Shown here piece after piece: positions 8,028 to 16,569 of a stretch of 64,000 bases of DNA; position 1 is the stretch's first letter; each line of letters starts with the position of its first letter. The stretch lies in assembly GCA_964626595.1 (NCBI GenBank), contig CAZVFU010000003.1, positions 1 through 64,000 on the forward strand. The letters are read 5' to 3'. The position numbers were made by a program, and so were the translations under genes. The stretch is from JAWLFI01 sp964626595 (GTDB lineage Bacteria > Bacteroidota > Bacteroidia > Chitinophagales > Saprospiraceae). The notes under the pieces are model-generated. The model did not search any database. It was not told the origin of the DNA and saw nothing but the letters and a program-made list of their open reading frames with translations.

Positions 8028-8950
8028 GTTCTCCTATTGCAAATATTGCTGAACCAGTTCATCCCGAAAATATCAAGCGGGAACTAAAACACGAGTATCT
8101 TATTGGTCCCACTAAGAAAGGGGGGAACTTGATTTATAGCATTACCGCCAAGGATTGCCCTGAAATCATGAAGGAGATTGGACGATTGCGTGAACTGGCC
8201 TTTCGATCCGCTGGGGGTGGCACGGGAAAGGCCTTAGATATTGATCATTTAGATACGGCTAATCCCGGTTACCAACAACTCATCGTCTACCAGCCCGAAG
8301 AAGAAGTTATCATTGGAGGATATAGATATATCGATTGTAGTCAGTTTTGTCAATTATCCCAGCCCGAGCGACGAATGTCTACAACTCATTATTTCAATTT
8401 ATCTGACGAATTTGTAAAAACCTATTTACCATATACGATCGAGTTGGGCCGCTCCTGGGTGCGACCTGATTATCAGCCTGCGGCTAATTCGAGAAAAGGC
8501 CTGTATGCCCTTGCCAATTTATGGGATGGTTTGGGCGCACTCATTTCCAAAAATGATCATCTGAAATATTTTTTCGGGAAAGTAACGATGTATCCGGATT
8601 ATAATCGAGAAGCGAGAAACCTGCTTCTTTCCTTTATGAAGTATTTTTTCGAAGACAAAAATGGACTTGTATCCCCAAAGTATCCACCGCCTTTTATTTA
8701 TGAGGAAGAAAAAATCCAACATCAGTTTGGGCAATTAGATCGTCGCAAGGCTATTTCAGTATTGCGGAAAGCGATTCGTGGGTATGGTGAGTCCATTCCG
8801 CCTCTGATTAATCTATATATGGGACTGTCCCCGACCATGCGCGTTTTTGGAACATCTATAAATAAAGACTTTGGTGATGTGGAAGAAACGGCTATTATGG
8901 TCACTATAGACGATATAGACCAAGAGAAAAAGAGCCGACATTTACCTTAA
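8024..8950 (+). CDS. GNAT-like N-acyltransferase for amino-acid lipids (GlsB/OlsB-like)
   Basis: 308-residue protein of the hemolysin/OlsB-like acyltransferase group. Seen features are ELAFRSAGGGTG with DIDHLDTANPGYQQLIVY near the N-terminus, IIGGYRYIDCSQF, an ELGRSWVRPDYQP strand, then GLGALISKNDHLKYFFGKVTMYPDY. These are typical of proteins that N-acylate glycine or ornithine from acyl-ACP. A C-terminal part (about 235-308) carries PPLINLYMGLSPTMRVFGTSIN. Translation is coupled to the O-acyltransferase upstream by an ATGA overlap. It ends just before a convergent small gene. Which amino acid it uses cannot be told from sequence. Confidence 0.78.
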   Translation: MSSPIANIAEPVHPENIKRELKHEYLIGPTKKGGNLIYSITAKDCPEIMKEIGRLRELAFRSAGGGTGKALDIDHLDTANPGYQQLIVYQPEEEVIIGGYRYIDCSQFCQLSQPERRMSTTHYFNLSDEFVKTYLPYTIELGRSWVRPDYQPAANSRKGLYALANLWDGLGALISKNDHLKYFFGKVTMYPDYNREARNLLLSFMKYFFEDKNGLVSPKYPPPFIYEEEKIQHQFGQLDRRKAISVLRKAIRGYGESIPPLINLYMGLSPTMRVFGTSINKDFGDVEETAIMVTIDDIDQEKKSRHLP

Positions 8951-8957
8951 TTATGTC

Positions 8958-9116
8958 CTAAGAAGTTGGAGGCTTTTTTTTAAACCCGTATGGGCAATGC
9001 CGGCAGCCATTCTCACAGCAGTAGCCCCGCTCTTTTAAATATCGAGCAGTAAAAACGTAGACACCGTTTTCAATGTAATAATCTTTCCCTTCCTTTAGTG
9101 TATGTTGCTTAGCCAT
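8958..9116 (-). CDS. DUF5522-type small Cys-rich protein
   Basis: A 52-residue gene. It reads MAKQHTLKEGKDYY at the start, then VFTARYLKERGYCC, and ends with a C-C-x3-C-x2-C cluster followed by PYGFKKK. The closely spaced cysteines suggest binding of a metal such as zinc. The family is widespread in Bacteroidota and has no known function to my knowledge. Its ATG lies 8 nt inside the end of the upstream membrane-protein gene (the stop TAA is part of ATGGCTAA), so it is the second gene of a two-gene unit. The tight overlap and clean start support it as real. Confidence 0.75.
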   Translation of the reverse strand: MAKQHTLKEGKDYYIENGVYVFTARYLKERGYCCENGCRHCPYGFKKKPPTS

Positions 9117-9690
9117 TTCGACTACTCCAATCGATTCTTTTCAAAAGTAACGATGGTTGATTCTGTGTGATCCACGCATAAGAACCGAATAATAGTGTCA
9201 CATAAAATGCATCACCGGCTAGCGTATTGTGAAGGAAGGGTATAGCTGCTGCATAACATGCTATAAGGCCTTCAAATGTGGGCGGATACATGGGGGAGGC
9301 AAGCCAAACTCCGAAGTTGGTAAGAATAAAAAATATGCCCGAAGCGGAAATAGTACCTATAAGTAAACGACCAACGGTGATCTTTTGAAGTAAATATCTT
9401 CCCATGAAAATAATAGCAAACAGGCTGATATAGACGAAAAGGTGCCCACTCCAAACAAAGGAATCATAAAAAGAAGCATATAAAATATTATTTACCAGTA
9501 AATCGCTTATATAATAAGCTACTATAGGAATGATCCAAAATAATCGCTTTCCACTTAATACTCCACCGGCAAAAAGAGCCATTCCCCCAATAGGCGTAAA
9601 ATTGTACGGATGGGGTAATAAACGACTCAAAGCAGCCACAAAAACAAAGCCTGCAAACAACCACCATTTATTCGAAATCAATTTTGACAT
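9109..9690 (-). CDS. DUF6580-type integral membrane protein
   Basis: 193-residue membrane protein with about six predicted membrane segments (residues 10-22, 34-48, 52-70, 82-98, 108-126, 150-170). NFTPIGGMALFAGG near the N-terminus and DAFYVTLLFG near the C-terminus resemble the DUF6580 group, which looks like the substrate-binding (S) component of ECF vitamin transporters. The transported substrate, if any, cannot be read from sequence. It overlaps the tiny Cys-rich gene downstream by 8 nt and is divergent from the M1 peptidase gene. Confidence 0.7.
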   Translation of the reverse strand: MSKLISNKWWLFAGFVFVAALSRLLPHPYNFTPIGGMALFAGGVLSGKRLFWIIPIVAYYISDLLVNNILYASFYDSFVWSGHLFVYISLFAIIFMGRYLLQKITVGRLLIGTISASGIFFILTNFGVWLASPMYPPTFEGLIACYAAAIPFLHNTLAGDAFYVTLLFGSYAWITQNQPSLLLKRIDWSSRNG

Positions 9691-9700
9691 AATCTTTTCC

Positions 9701-9708
9701 TAATTTTG
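9701..9708 (+). promoter_or_regulatory. Candidate -7 box for the M1 peptidase gene
   Basis: TAATTTTG matches TAnnTTTG exactly, 35 nt before the ATG at 9744. A TTG at 9684-9686 is only 14 nt upstream, shorter than usual, so the -33 element is uncertain. Confidence 0.35.
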
Positions 9709-9743
9709 TAGTTACAAAGTTACAAAAATTCAATCTACTCTCC

Positions 9744-11651
9744 ATGATGCAAATCAAAAAAACGAGCTCCGCTCAAACCCGATTTCTCCCCTTACTTATG
9801 CTTTTCATTGCCATATTTTCCGGTTCTGCGACCCTTGACGCTCAATATTGGCAACAAGAAGCTCACTATCAGATGGATGTGAAATTGACACCCGTCACAC
9901 AATTGATTGAAGGGACACAGACCCTACAATATACAAATCACTCGCCCGACACCCTGCATCGAGTCTTTTTCCACCTTTACTGGAATGCTTTTCAACCGCA
10001 AAGCATGATGGATGTCAGATCGCGTAACATTGCCGACCCCGATCCTCGCGTGGGCGATCGCATTTCAAAACTTCGGGAGTCCGAAATAGGTTTTATGGAA
10101 GTTCTCCGGATGAGCCTCGACGGGTCCTCCTGCACAATTACGGAAGAGGGAACCATTCTGGAAGTCAGGCTTCCCCAAGCGATCCCGCCCCAGACTCAAG
10201 TCCAATTTGATCTCGAGTTTATGGCTCAAGTGCCTCTACAGATTAGACGAAGCGGAAGATTCAATAAGGAAGGTATCGATTATAGCATGGCCCAATGGTA
10301 CCCAAAAATTTGTGCATATGATGAGGACGGCTGGCACGCTAATCCCTACGTAGGCCGCGAATTTTACGGGACTTTTGGAAGTTTCGATGTGAAACTCCAG
10401 GTCCCAACAGAATACACGGTAGCAGCTACAGGGGTGCTTCAGAACCCGGAAGTTACTTCCCCCCATCATGGTTACATCGTTAAGATTGGTGGCGATAATG
10501 AAAAACCCGCTAAAACTACTAACTGGCATTTTGTAGCCGATAAAGTACACGATTTTGTTTGGGCAGCAGACCCCGATTACAAGCATGATACTTATCGGGC
10601 AGATTGCGGAATAGACGTCCATTATTTCTATCAGCCCGACACGGCCTACGCCGAAAAGTGGAAACGACTTCCCCAGGTCATGAATCGAGTTTTTACATAT
10701 GCCAATGAGCATTTTGGCCCCTATCCCTATCCCACCTACTCCTTTATTCAGGGCGGTGATGGAGGGATGGAGTATCCTATGGCAACGCTCATTACCGGCG
10801 ATCGGTCTTTCCCCTCACTGGTAGGCGTATCCGTTCACGAACTTATGCACTCCTGGTATCAGGGCGTCGTCGCTACTGATGAAGGTCAATATGCCTGGAT
10901 GGACGAAGGTATGACAACCTACGCCTCTGCTGAAATCATGAATTTCCTGAGAGAAGAAGGATTAATTCCGGGCGCCCCAAGTGAAGATCCTCATATGCGC
11001 CGCATCGCAGGGCATAATCGCTTAATGCAGTCCAATATCGCTGAACCTTTGAGTACCCCGGCAGACCACTTTAATACGAACACCGCCTACGGCATTATTA
11101 GCTACACCTCAGGAGCTATGGTTGTTCATCAGTTGGGCTACATTATCGGAGAACAGGCTCGCGATGAGGGTTTGCTGGAATATTATAATCGGTGGAAATT
11201 TAAGCATCCCACGCCACGGGACCTTTTTCGTAGTATGGAGCGCGCCTCCGGTATTGAATTACATTGGTATTATCAATACATTCAGTTGATGTCGACCAAA
11301 AATGTGAATTATAGCATAGATACCCTCATGCAGGCGGAACGAGGAGCTCAGCTTTCTCTTTCCAATCAGGGGCTTCGGCCGATGCCCCTGGATATCGTCA
11401 TTCTGACCAGCGATGAAAAGAAACATATGGTTCATATCCCGCTTCGGGTCATGCGCGGACATAAAGATTTGGAAGAACTTGGCTATGACAGTCATCAAGC
11501 GGCAAAGCCCTGGCCCTGGACGCATCCCACCTATGATATTATTTTACCCTTTCCCGTTGAAGAAATTGAGAAAATTGAAATCGACCCTTCCCGTCGCCTC
11601 GGAGATATAGACCGCGATGATAATATATGGCCGATACCTCAGGAGGAATAG
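9744..11651 (+). CDS. Secreted M1-family metallopeptidase
   Basis: 635-residue zinc aminopeptidase-like protein. An N-terminal signal peptide (hydrophobic 14-30, cleavage near residue 33, DAQ) sends it out of the cytoplasm. Residues 40-270 form the beta-rich M1 N-terminal domain. The substrate-binding GGMEYP (340-345) replaces the usual GAMEN. The zinc site HELMH (365-369) is followed exactly 18 residues later by Glu388 in WMDEGMT. No C-terminal type IX sorting domain is obvious, so the protein is probably periplasmic or membrane associated. Its TAG stop overlaps the first G of a structured repeat. The substrate range is not predictable; a role in peptide nutrition is inference from the family. 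Confidence 0.92.
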   Translation: MMQIKKTSSAQTRFLPLLMLFIAIFSGSATLDAQYWQQEAHYQMDVKLTPVTQLIEGTQTLQYTNHSPDTLHRVFFHLYWNAFQPQSMMDVRSRNIADPDPRVGDRISKLRESEIGFMEVLRMSLDGSSCTITEEGTILEVRLPQAIPPQTQVQFDLEFMAQVPLQIRRSGRFNKEGIDYSMAQWYPKICAYDEDGWHANPYVGREFYGTFGSFDVKLQVPTEYTVAATGVLQNPEVTSPHHGYIVKIGGDNEKPAKTTNWHFVADKVHDFVWAADPDYKHDTYRADCGIDVHYFYQPDTAYAEKWKRLPQVMNRVFTYANEHFGPYPYPTYSFIQGGDGGMEYPMATLITGDRSFPSLVGVSVHELMHSWYQGVVATDEGQYAWMDEGMTTYASAEIMNFLREEGLIPGAPSEDPHMRRIAGHNRLMQSNIAEPLSTPADHFNTNTAYGIISYTSGAMVVHQLGYIIGEQARDEGLLEYYNRWKFKHPTPRDLFRSMERASGIELHWYYQYIQLMSTKNVNYSIDTLMQAERGAQLSLSNQGLRPMPLDIVILTSDEKKHMVHIPLRVMRGHKDLEELGYDSHQAAKPWPWTHPTYDIILPFPVEEIEKIEIDPSRRLGDIDRDDNIWPIPQEE

Positions 11652-11804
11652 GGCGTGCCCCCCACAAGTGGGGGTCGCTACGGTCGGGTGCTCGCTATTC
11701 GCTCGGCTCCCGCGCGCCATACAGGATGGCTTGCGGGATCTCCCGGTCGCCTGCCGACGCCGCTGGCTTCGGCGGCTCGGGGCCACCCTTCCATCGCTCA
11801 CGCG
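11651..11804 (+). repeat. Structured intergenic repeat, subtype II (copy 2)
   Basis: Starts GGGCGTGCCCC at the last base of the M1 peptidase stop codon. Stem P1 is 11659-11665 with 11668-11674. After a linker containing CGGTCGGGTGCTCG comes a large hairpin, 11708-11720 with 11726-11738 (CCCGC and GCCAT paired with ATGGC and GCGGG). A GCCGC/GCGGC hairpin follows (11759-11763 with 11772-11776), and the tail is CATCGCTCACGCG. Head and tail match the copies at 55834 and 56508; hairpin sequences differ. It lies between convergent genes. Open frames across it are GC-rich artefacts. Confidence 0.75.
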
Positions 11805-11864
11805 AAAATATTCTGAAAGGACCACAAATGGAATGAGGATACTAAAATTAGGAAAAGAATGGCC

Positions 11865-12527
11865 TTAAGTCAGCTGCAATAATCCATCCTGCATGGTTAA
11901 TGTTCGATTGCCGAGTCTGGCCAAATCCGGGTTGTGAGTTACGATAACGAAAGTTTGATTTAAGTCATTACGCAATTTGAGAATGAGCTGATGCAACTCT
12001 TCTGACGTTTCTTCATCGAGATTTCCAGTAGGTTCGTCGGCAAACACAATATCTGGCTGATTGATGAGCGCCCGGGCAATGGCGACGCGTTGTTGTTCCC
12101 CCCCGGAAAGTTGGCCGGGGCGATGGTTTGCACGGTCTGTAAGACCTAAAAGGCCTAACAACTCTTCGGCTCGGTTGCGCGCTTCTTCAGAAGTCGTATA
12201 GATCAGAGCTGGCAACATGATATTTTCAATAGCCGAAAATTCTTGTAAAAGATTATGAAACTGAAACACAAACCCCATATGCTGGTTTCTGAATTTTGAC
12301 AGAGCCTTTTCCTTGAATTTGAAGGGGAATTCAGATCGTATTTCAACCGTTCCAGAATCTGGCTTTTGTAAGGTGCCGAGAACGTGAAGCAAGGTTGATT
12401 TCCCACTTCCAGATTTTCCAATGATAGACAAAATCTCTCCAGCTTCTACCGTGAGGTCAATGCCTTTTAGCACTTCCAGCTTATTGTAAGCCTTTTTTAT
12501 TCCGGTCCCTTTGAGTATGATAGACAC
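11865..12527 (-). CDS. lolD: ABC transporter ATP-binding protein, LolD type
   Basis: 220-residue ATPase of the MacB/LolD group, which powers release of lipoproteins from the inner membrane by LolC/LolE. Walker A is GKSGSGKST, the signature is LSGGEQQRVAIARAL, and Walker B is PDIVFADEPTGNLDEE. HNLLQEFSAIENIMLP is the typical Q-loop region of LolD. The permease is not adjacent; the best candidate partner in this window is the LolC/E-like gene at 50898-52163. Separation of lolD from its permease is common in Bacteroidota. Another MacB-like role cannot be excluded. A 317-nt non-coding stretch lies upstream. Confidence 0.85.
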   Translation of the reverse strand: MSIILKGTGIKKAYNKLEVLKGIDLTVEAGEILSIIGKSGSGKSTLLHVLGTLQKPDSGTVEIRSEFPFKFKEKALSKFRNQHMGFVFQFHNLLQEFSAIENIMLPALIYTTSEEARNRAEELLGLLGLTDRANHRPGQLSGGEQQRVAIARALINQPDIVFADEPTGNLDEETSEELHQLILKLRNDLNQTFVIVTHNPDLARLGNRTLTMQDGLLQLT

Positions 12528-12844
12528 AATTATTGTTTAGGATTGCAAAGTACTAAATTTTATACAGCTTTTTCAAGTGCAATGGGCATACCAACAGGGC
12601 TCGATTCGAGTTATTAAGGGATCGATTGTCAGGCTCATTTTGTCAGGCCTCTCATATCTGAACACCTTAAAACCTCATAGTTAGAAAGTATAAAAGAAAT
12701 ACCACCCAACCCCAAAACACGATTGTCACGTATATAATTATATAAAATGAACCTAAACTGTCATTTATAGTCATTATTTTTGGCGTGGCATAATGAATGA
12801 AAGGTGAGATTAGTTTATTTACTATCTGACTTCCAATTTAATCT
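12528..12844. other. Non-coding region between lolD and a glycosyltransferase gene
   Basis: A 317-nt AT-rich divergent intergenic stretch with no credible ORF. It contains one exact -7 match, TATTTTTG at 12775-12782 on the plus strand, about 62 nt before the glycosyltransferase ATG. No clear -33 TTG was seen. An AT-rich tract at 12730-12750 could be an upstream element. I see no RNA gene or member of the structured repeat family here. Confidence 0.5.
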
Positions 12845-14089
12845 ATGAGATTACTTCAAATCACGAAAAAATTCCCCTATCCTTTACACGACGGGGAAAG
12901 TATAGCTGTCACGAACTTGTCTCGCGCTCTGGTTCAATTGGGATGGGAAGTCGATCTCATTGCTATGAATACCAGCAAGCACCCGTTTCACGGGAAAGAT
13001 AAACCCGATGCACTTAATCATTATGGAAAGGTTGTTCACGTATCCATCGATAATGAAGTGACTTGGAAAGGAGCTCTTTTACATCTGTTAAAGGGCAAGT
13101 CATACCAAGCTGAACGGTTCATCGATTTTGAGTTTGAGCAGAAATTAGGGCAGATGCTTCGCAGTGAGAACTATGATGTAGTCCAATTGGAATCATTTTA
13201 CCTTTCGCCTTACATCGATGCGATTCGAAGATACTCTCACGCCCACGTTTCCATGAGAGCTCATAATATCGAACACCTGATATGGAAGCGTCTGGCTGAA
13301 AATACAGGCTGGGGATTGAAAAGATGGTATCTAAACCGTATATCTAAAGAGTTAGAGCAATTGGAATCCTCATTTTTTTCCTCTTATGATTCGATTTTGG
13401 CTATTTCAGACTGTGATGAAAAGAAATTCTCCCAACTAGGCTTTTCAGGACTGATGAAAACGATACCTATAGGTTTGGATACCCAAAACTATGATCGCGT
13501 TTCCATTGAAGAATCAAAGGATATGGGCTTTATAGGTACATTGGATTGGCGTCCAAACGAGCAGGGACTTCGATGGTTCCTCGATGAAGTTTGGAGCCAG
13601 TGTCTAAACTTTATAGGGCCTTCACGCCTTAATGTAGCCGGACGGGGAGCATCAGCAGCTCTCAGAGGAAAACTGGAATCTACACCCTATTGCACTTTTC
13701 ACGGTGCCGTACCATGCGCAGATCAATTTCTACAGCAGAATTCGATTATGATTGTACCTCTACTTTCCGGTTCCGGAATGAGAGTGAAAATCATAGAAGG
13801 TATGGCCAAGGGGATGCTCGTCATTACCACTCGCTTAGGTCTGGAAGGTATTCCCGCTCAACATGGAAAGGAAGTTTTAATTGCGGATTCCCCTAAAGAA
13901 TTTGCAGCCTGCATCCAACAGGCTCTTAATGAGCCTCAAAAAGTAAAGGCCATTCAAAAGAATGCAATATCTTTTGTTGGAGAGAAATTCGATATGCTGC
14001 TTCAGGGACAAAGACTGCACGAATTTTACTGCGAAAACTTACCCATTAGCGATAAGAAGCAACAATCAATGATTACCTTTGACGCCTAA
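12845..14089 (+). CDS. Glycosyltransferase (GT4-like)
   Basis: 414-residue GT-B glycosyltransferase. The N-terminal acceptor domain starts LLQITKKFPYPLHDGES, and HNIEHLIWKRL follows in the middle. The donor half has FIGTLDWRPNEQGLRWF, then GSGMRVKIIEGMAKGM, with the EGMA glutamate expected to contact the nucleotide sugar. This is the arrangement seen in sugar-transferase proteins of exopolysaccharide and outer-membrane glycan systems. It is the first of three same-strand genes (two glycosyltransferases, then ribBA). The sugar donor and acceptor cannot be inferred. A related but distinct transferase follows 18 nt later. Confidence 0.82.
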   Translation: MRLLQITKKFPYPLHDGESIAVTNLSRALVQLGWEVDLIAMNTSKHPFHGKDKPDALNHYGKVVHVSIDNEVTWKGALLHLLKGKSYQAERFIDFEFEQKLGQMLRSENYDVVQLESFYLSPYIDAIRRYSHAHVSMRAHNIEHLIWKRLAENTGWGLKRWYLNRISKELEQLESSFFSSYDSILAISDCDEKKFSQLGFSGLMKTIPIGLDTQNYDRVSIEESKDMGFIGTLDWRPNEQGLRWFLDEVWSQCLNFIGPSRLNVAGRGASAALRGKLESTPYCTFHGAVPCADQFLQQNSIMIVPLLSGSGMRVKIIEGMAKGMLVITTRLGLEGIPAQHGKEVLIADSPKEFAACIQQALNEPQKVKAIQKNAISFVGEKFDMLLQGQRLHEFYCENLPISDKKQQSMITFDA

Positions 14090-14107
14090 CAAAAATATTG
14101 TCTTCAG

Positions 14108-15316
14108 GTGCGTAAATTATGGGTATTTACTTCTCGTTTTCCCTACCCCATTGAGAAAGGAGATAAGCTCAGGCTGTATTTTCAGTTAATTGAACTTAGC
14201 GAACATTTTGATATTACTCTCTTTACTTTGGCTGATGTAGAACCTGAAGCAGACCAAAAATTAGAACTCGAAAAATATTGTTCGGAGATCGTCTATGTCC
14301 GACTGTCTTTGTGGGCTCGACTTTACCAGACCTTTTTAGCTTTCACCCGAAAACAACCACTTCAGGTCGGCTTCTTCCGCTCCTTAACCCTACAGCACAA
14401 CATCAATCGAAGGTTTATCGAAAACCCGCCGGATTTGATTTATTGCCATTTGATTCGGATGACTGAATATGTCCGCCACTTACCCGTGCCAAAGGTGTTA
14501 GATTATATGGACGCTTTTTCACTTGGTATGTACCGGGCTTCGGCCAACAGCAAGAACTTGTTTTGGAAATCTATTTATCGAATTGAAGCTGCCTTGTGTG
14601 CTCATTACGAGCGTTTTGTTTTTCCCGAGTTTGAAGGAAGTACTATTATTTCGAATCAAGACCAACAGTCATTAGAAATTCTACAAGCTGATCGAGTAAC
14701 TGTTGTTTCAAATGGTATTGATATCGATCAGTTTTATTTTGAGGAAGAGTTAGAGCAAAAAGAACAAATTTTATTTATTGGCAATTTGGGATATGCGCCT
14801 AACGTGCGCGCTGCACAATATCTCGTATATGAAATAATGCCGCGACTATGGGAAAAAAGGCCTGAAGCTCGCTTAGTTCTTGCGGGTGCCCGTCCTGCTC
14901 CCTGGCTAAAGCGACTTCGGGATCCGAGAATCGAACTCTTGGGATGGGTGGAAAATATACGCGATGCCTACAGTATGGGGTCTGTCTTTGTAGCTCCTCT
15001 CTTTACGGGGAGTGGGATGCAAAATAAAATCCTTGAGGCTATGGCTGTGGGAGTTCCTTGTATTACAACAGAAATTGTAAATGACTCTATTTTAGCAAAA
15101 CCCACACAAGAAATATTACTGGCCGAAAAAGCGGATGATTTTGTAGAGCATATTATTCATCTTTTTGACAATGAAGTCTTTTTTAGAGAGCTTAGCGAAA
15201 ATGGCAGGACTTTTATTGAATCTAATTTTCCGTGGGAAAAGGCAACTCAACCTTTGGTGAACTTGTTACACAAAATAATTCATACAGATAATATACACTC
15301 CTATGCAAAAAAATAA
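14108..15316 (+). CDS. Glycosyltransferase (GT4-like, second of pair)
   Basis: 402-residue GT-B glycosyltransferase starting at GTG (MRKLWVFTSRFPYPIEKGDKLR). The fold halves are visible: VVSNGIDIDQF links the domains, ILFIGNLGYAPNVRAAQYLV begins the donor domain, and GSGMQNKILEAMAVGVP is the nucleotide-sugar site. The region KVLDYMDAFSLGMYRA resembles sugar transferases of the Stp1/EpsH-associated group. It shares layout with the preceding transferase but the sequences are clearly different, so the pair probably adds successive sugars. The last 14 nt overlap the start of ribBA. Confidence 0.82.
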   Translation: MRKLWVFTSRFPYPIEKGDKLRLYFQLIELSEHFDITLFTLADVEPEADQKLELEKYCSEIVYVRLSLWARLYQTFLAFTRKQPLQVGFFRSLTLQHNINRRFIENPPDLIYCHLIRMTEYVRHLPVPKVLDYMDAFSLGMYRASANSKNLFWKSIYRIEAALCAHYERFVFPEFEGSTIISNQDQQSLEILQADRVTVVSNGIDIDQFYFEEELEQKEQILFIGNLGYAPNVRAAQYLVYEIMPRLWEKRPEARLVLAGARPAPWLKRLRDPRIELLGWVENIRDAYSMGSVFVAPLFTGSGMQNKILEAMAVGVPCITTEIVNDSILAKPTQEILLAEKADDFVEHIIHLFDNEVFFRELSENGRTFIESNFPWEKATQPLVNLLHKIIHTDNIHSYAKK

Positions 15317-16448
15317 GACGGATCGTCGTCAGATGCTTGATACTATAGATGAAGCGATTGCAGACTTGAAATCCGGCAAAGTTATTATAGTTGTCGATGA
15401 TGAAGATCGAGAAAATGAGGGCGATTTTGTAGGAGCTGCTGAAGCAATCACTCCAGATATCATCAACTTTATGTCGAAAGAAGGTCGGGGGCTAATTTGT
15501 ACCCCAATAGAAGAGGACCGGGCTAAAGAATTAGGTTTGAACCGGATGGTTAATAACAATACTGCCTTGCACGAAACCGCTTTCACAATATCCATCGATC
15601 TAAATGGCTACGGTTGTACCACGGGTATTTCAGCTTATGATAGATCACGTGGGATTAAGGCAATGACGGAAGAGAACATTACGGCATCCGACTTCGCCCG
15701 ACCCGGGCACATATTCCCCCTTATAGCCAAACCCGGTGGAGTATTGAGAAGAACCGGACATACTGAAGCATCTGTAGATTTGGCTCGTTTAGCTGGATAT
15801 TATCCCGCTGGGGTGCTTGTCGAAATCCTCAATGAAGATGGATCTATGGCGCGTCTTCCTCAGCTACGTAAAATTGCTGATAAATTTGATCTCAAAATCA
15901 TTTCCATCGCAGACTTGGTCGCCTATCGCATGCAGCATGAACGAATTATCAGTGTTGCCCATGAGGCAGAGATTGAGACGAAATATGGAAAATTCAAAGT
16001 AAGGGCATATCGTCAGGACTCTACCGATGATATTCACTTAGCCGTCTACACTGGCGATTGGAATGAATCCAATGAGCTTTTGGTACGTGTGCATAGTTCC
16101 ACTGCCACTGGAGATATCCTTGGCTTTCTTTTTAATGATTATGGGGAAACGATTACACGTAGCTTAAAAATGATTCAGGAAGAGGGTAGGGGAGTGTTAC
16201 TCTTTATGCGGCACTCTGAGAAAAGTAATTTACTGACCACTCTACAGACGATCGAGGAGGAGGGCAGTTTGAAGGCCCTGAAACGAAGTGGAGATCAACG
16301 AGACTTTGGCATCGGAGCACAAATACTTCGGGACTTAAAAGTCAAAAAAATTCGTCTGATAACAAGATCCCAACGTAAACGAATTGGTCTGATTGGATAT
16401 GGGCTGGAGATCGTTCAGAATATCCCTCTTAATATTGACGAAAGATAG
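15303..16448 (+). CDS. ribBA: RibBA: active DHBP synthase with degenerate GTP cyclohydrolase II domain
   Basis: Residues 10-210 form 3,4-dihydroxy-2-butanone-4-phosphate synthase (riboflavin pathway) with DDEDRENEGDF (32-42), RPGHIFPL and the catalytic GHTEASVDLARLAG (152-165) all intact. Residues 218-381 align with GTP cyclohydrolase II, but the key residues are gone. HSECLTGD is HSSTATGD (264-271), the CDC zinc ligands are replaced by FNDY (277-280), and RQEGRGIGL is MRHSEKSNL. All three zinc cysteines are therefore missing, so the domain is very unlikely to hydrolyse GTP. DFGIGAQILRDL is kept, which points to a structural role. A separate RibA must exist elsewhere. It overlaps a glycosyltransferase gene by 14 nt. 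Confidence 0.93.
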   Translation: MQKNKTDRRQMLDTIDEAIADLKSGKVIIVVDDEDRENEGDFVGAAEAITPDIINFMSKEGRGLICTPIEEDRAKELGLNRMVNNNTALHETAFTISIDLNGYGCTTGISAYDRSRGIKAMTEENITASDFARPGHIFPLIAKPGGVLRRTGHTEASVDLARLAGYYPAGVLVEILNEDGSMARLPQLRKIADKFDLKIISIADLVAYRMQHERIISVAHEAEIETKYGKFKVRAYRQDSTDDIHLAVYTGDWNESNELLVRVHSSTATGDILGFLFNDYGETITRSLKMIQEEGRGVLLFMRHSEKSNLLTTLQTIEEEGSLKALKRSGDQRDFGIGAQILRDLKVKKIRLITRSQRKRIGLIGYGLEIVQNIPLNIDER

Positions 16449-16569
16449 GATCTGTATTTGCAAACGAGTTTTTCTTCAATTTATCGGAGGAAAAGATAAT
16501 TATAAGCTGACGAGCTTAGGCATTTCGAGAAAAACAGCTCCATTCAGCTTACATTTTCATGGATCCAAA

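Noticed and set aside
11544..11868. Open frames on both strands over 11544-11868
   Set aside because: They lie across the end of the M1 gene and a GC-rich repeat. Composition is that of the hairpins and no family is recognised.
16503..16552. Possible terminator hairpin TAAGCT-gacg-AGCTTA after ribBA
   Set aside because: The stem is only 6 bp and no T-run follows; too weak to call.
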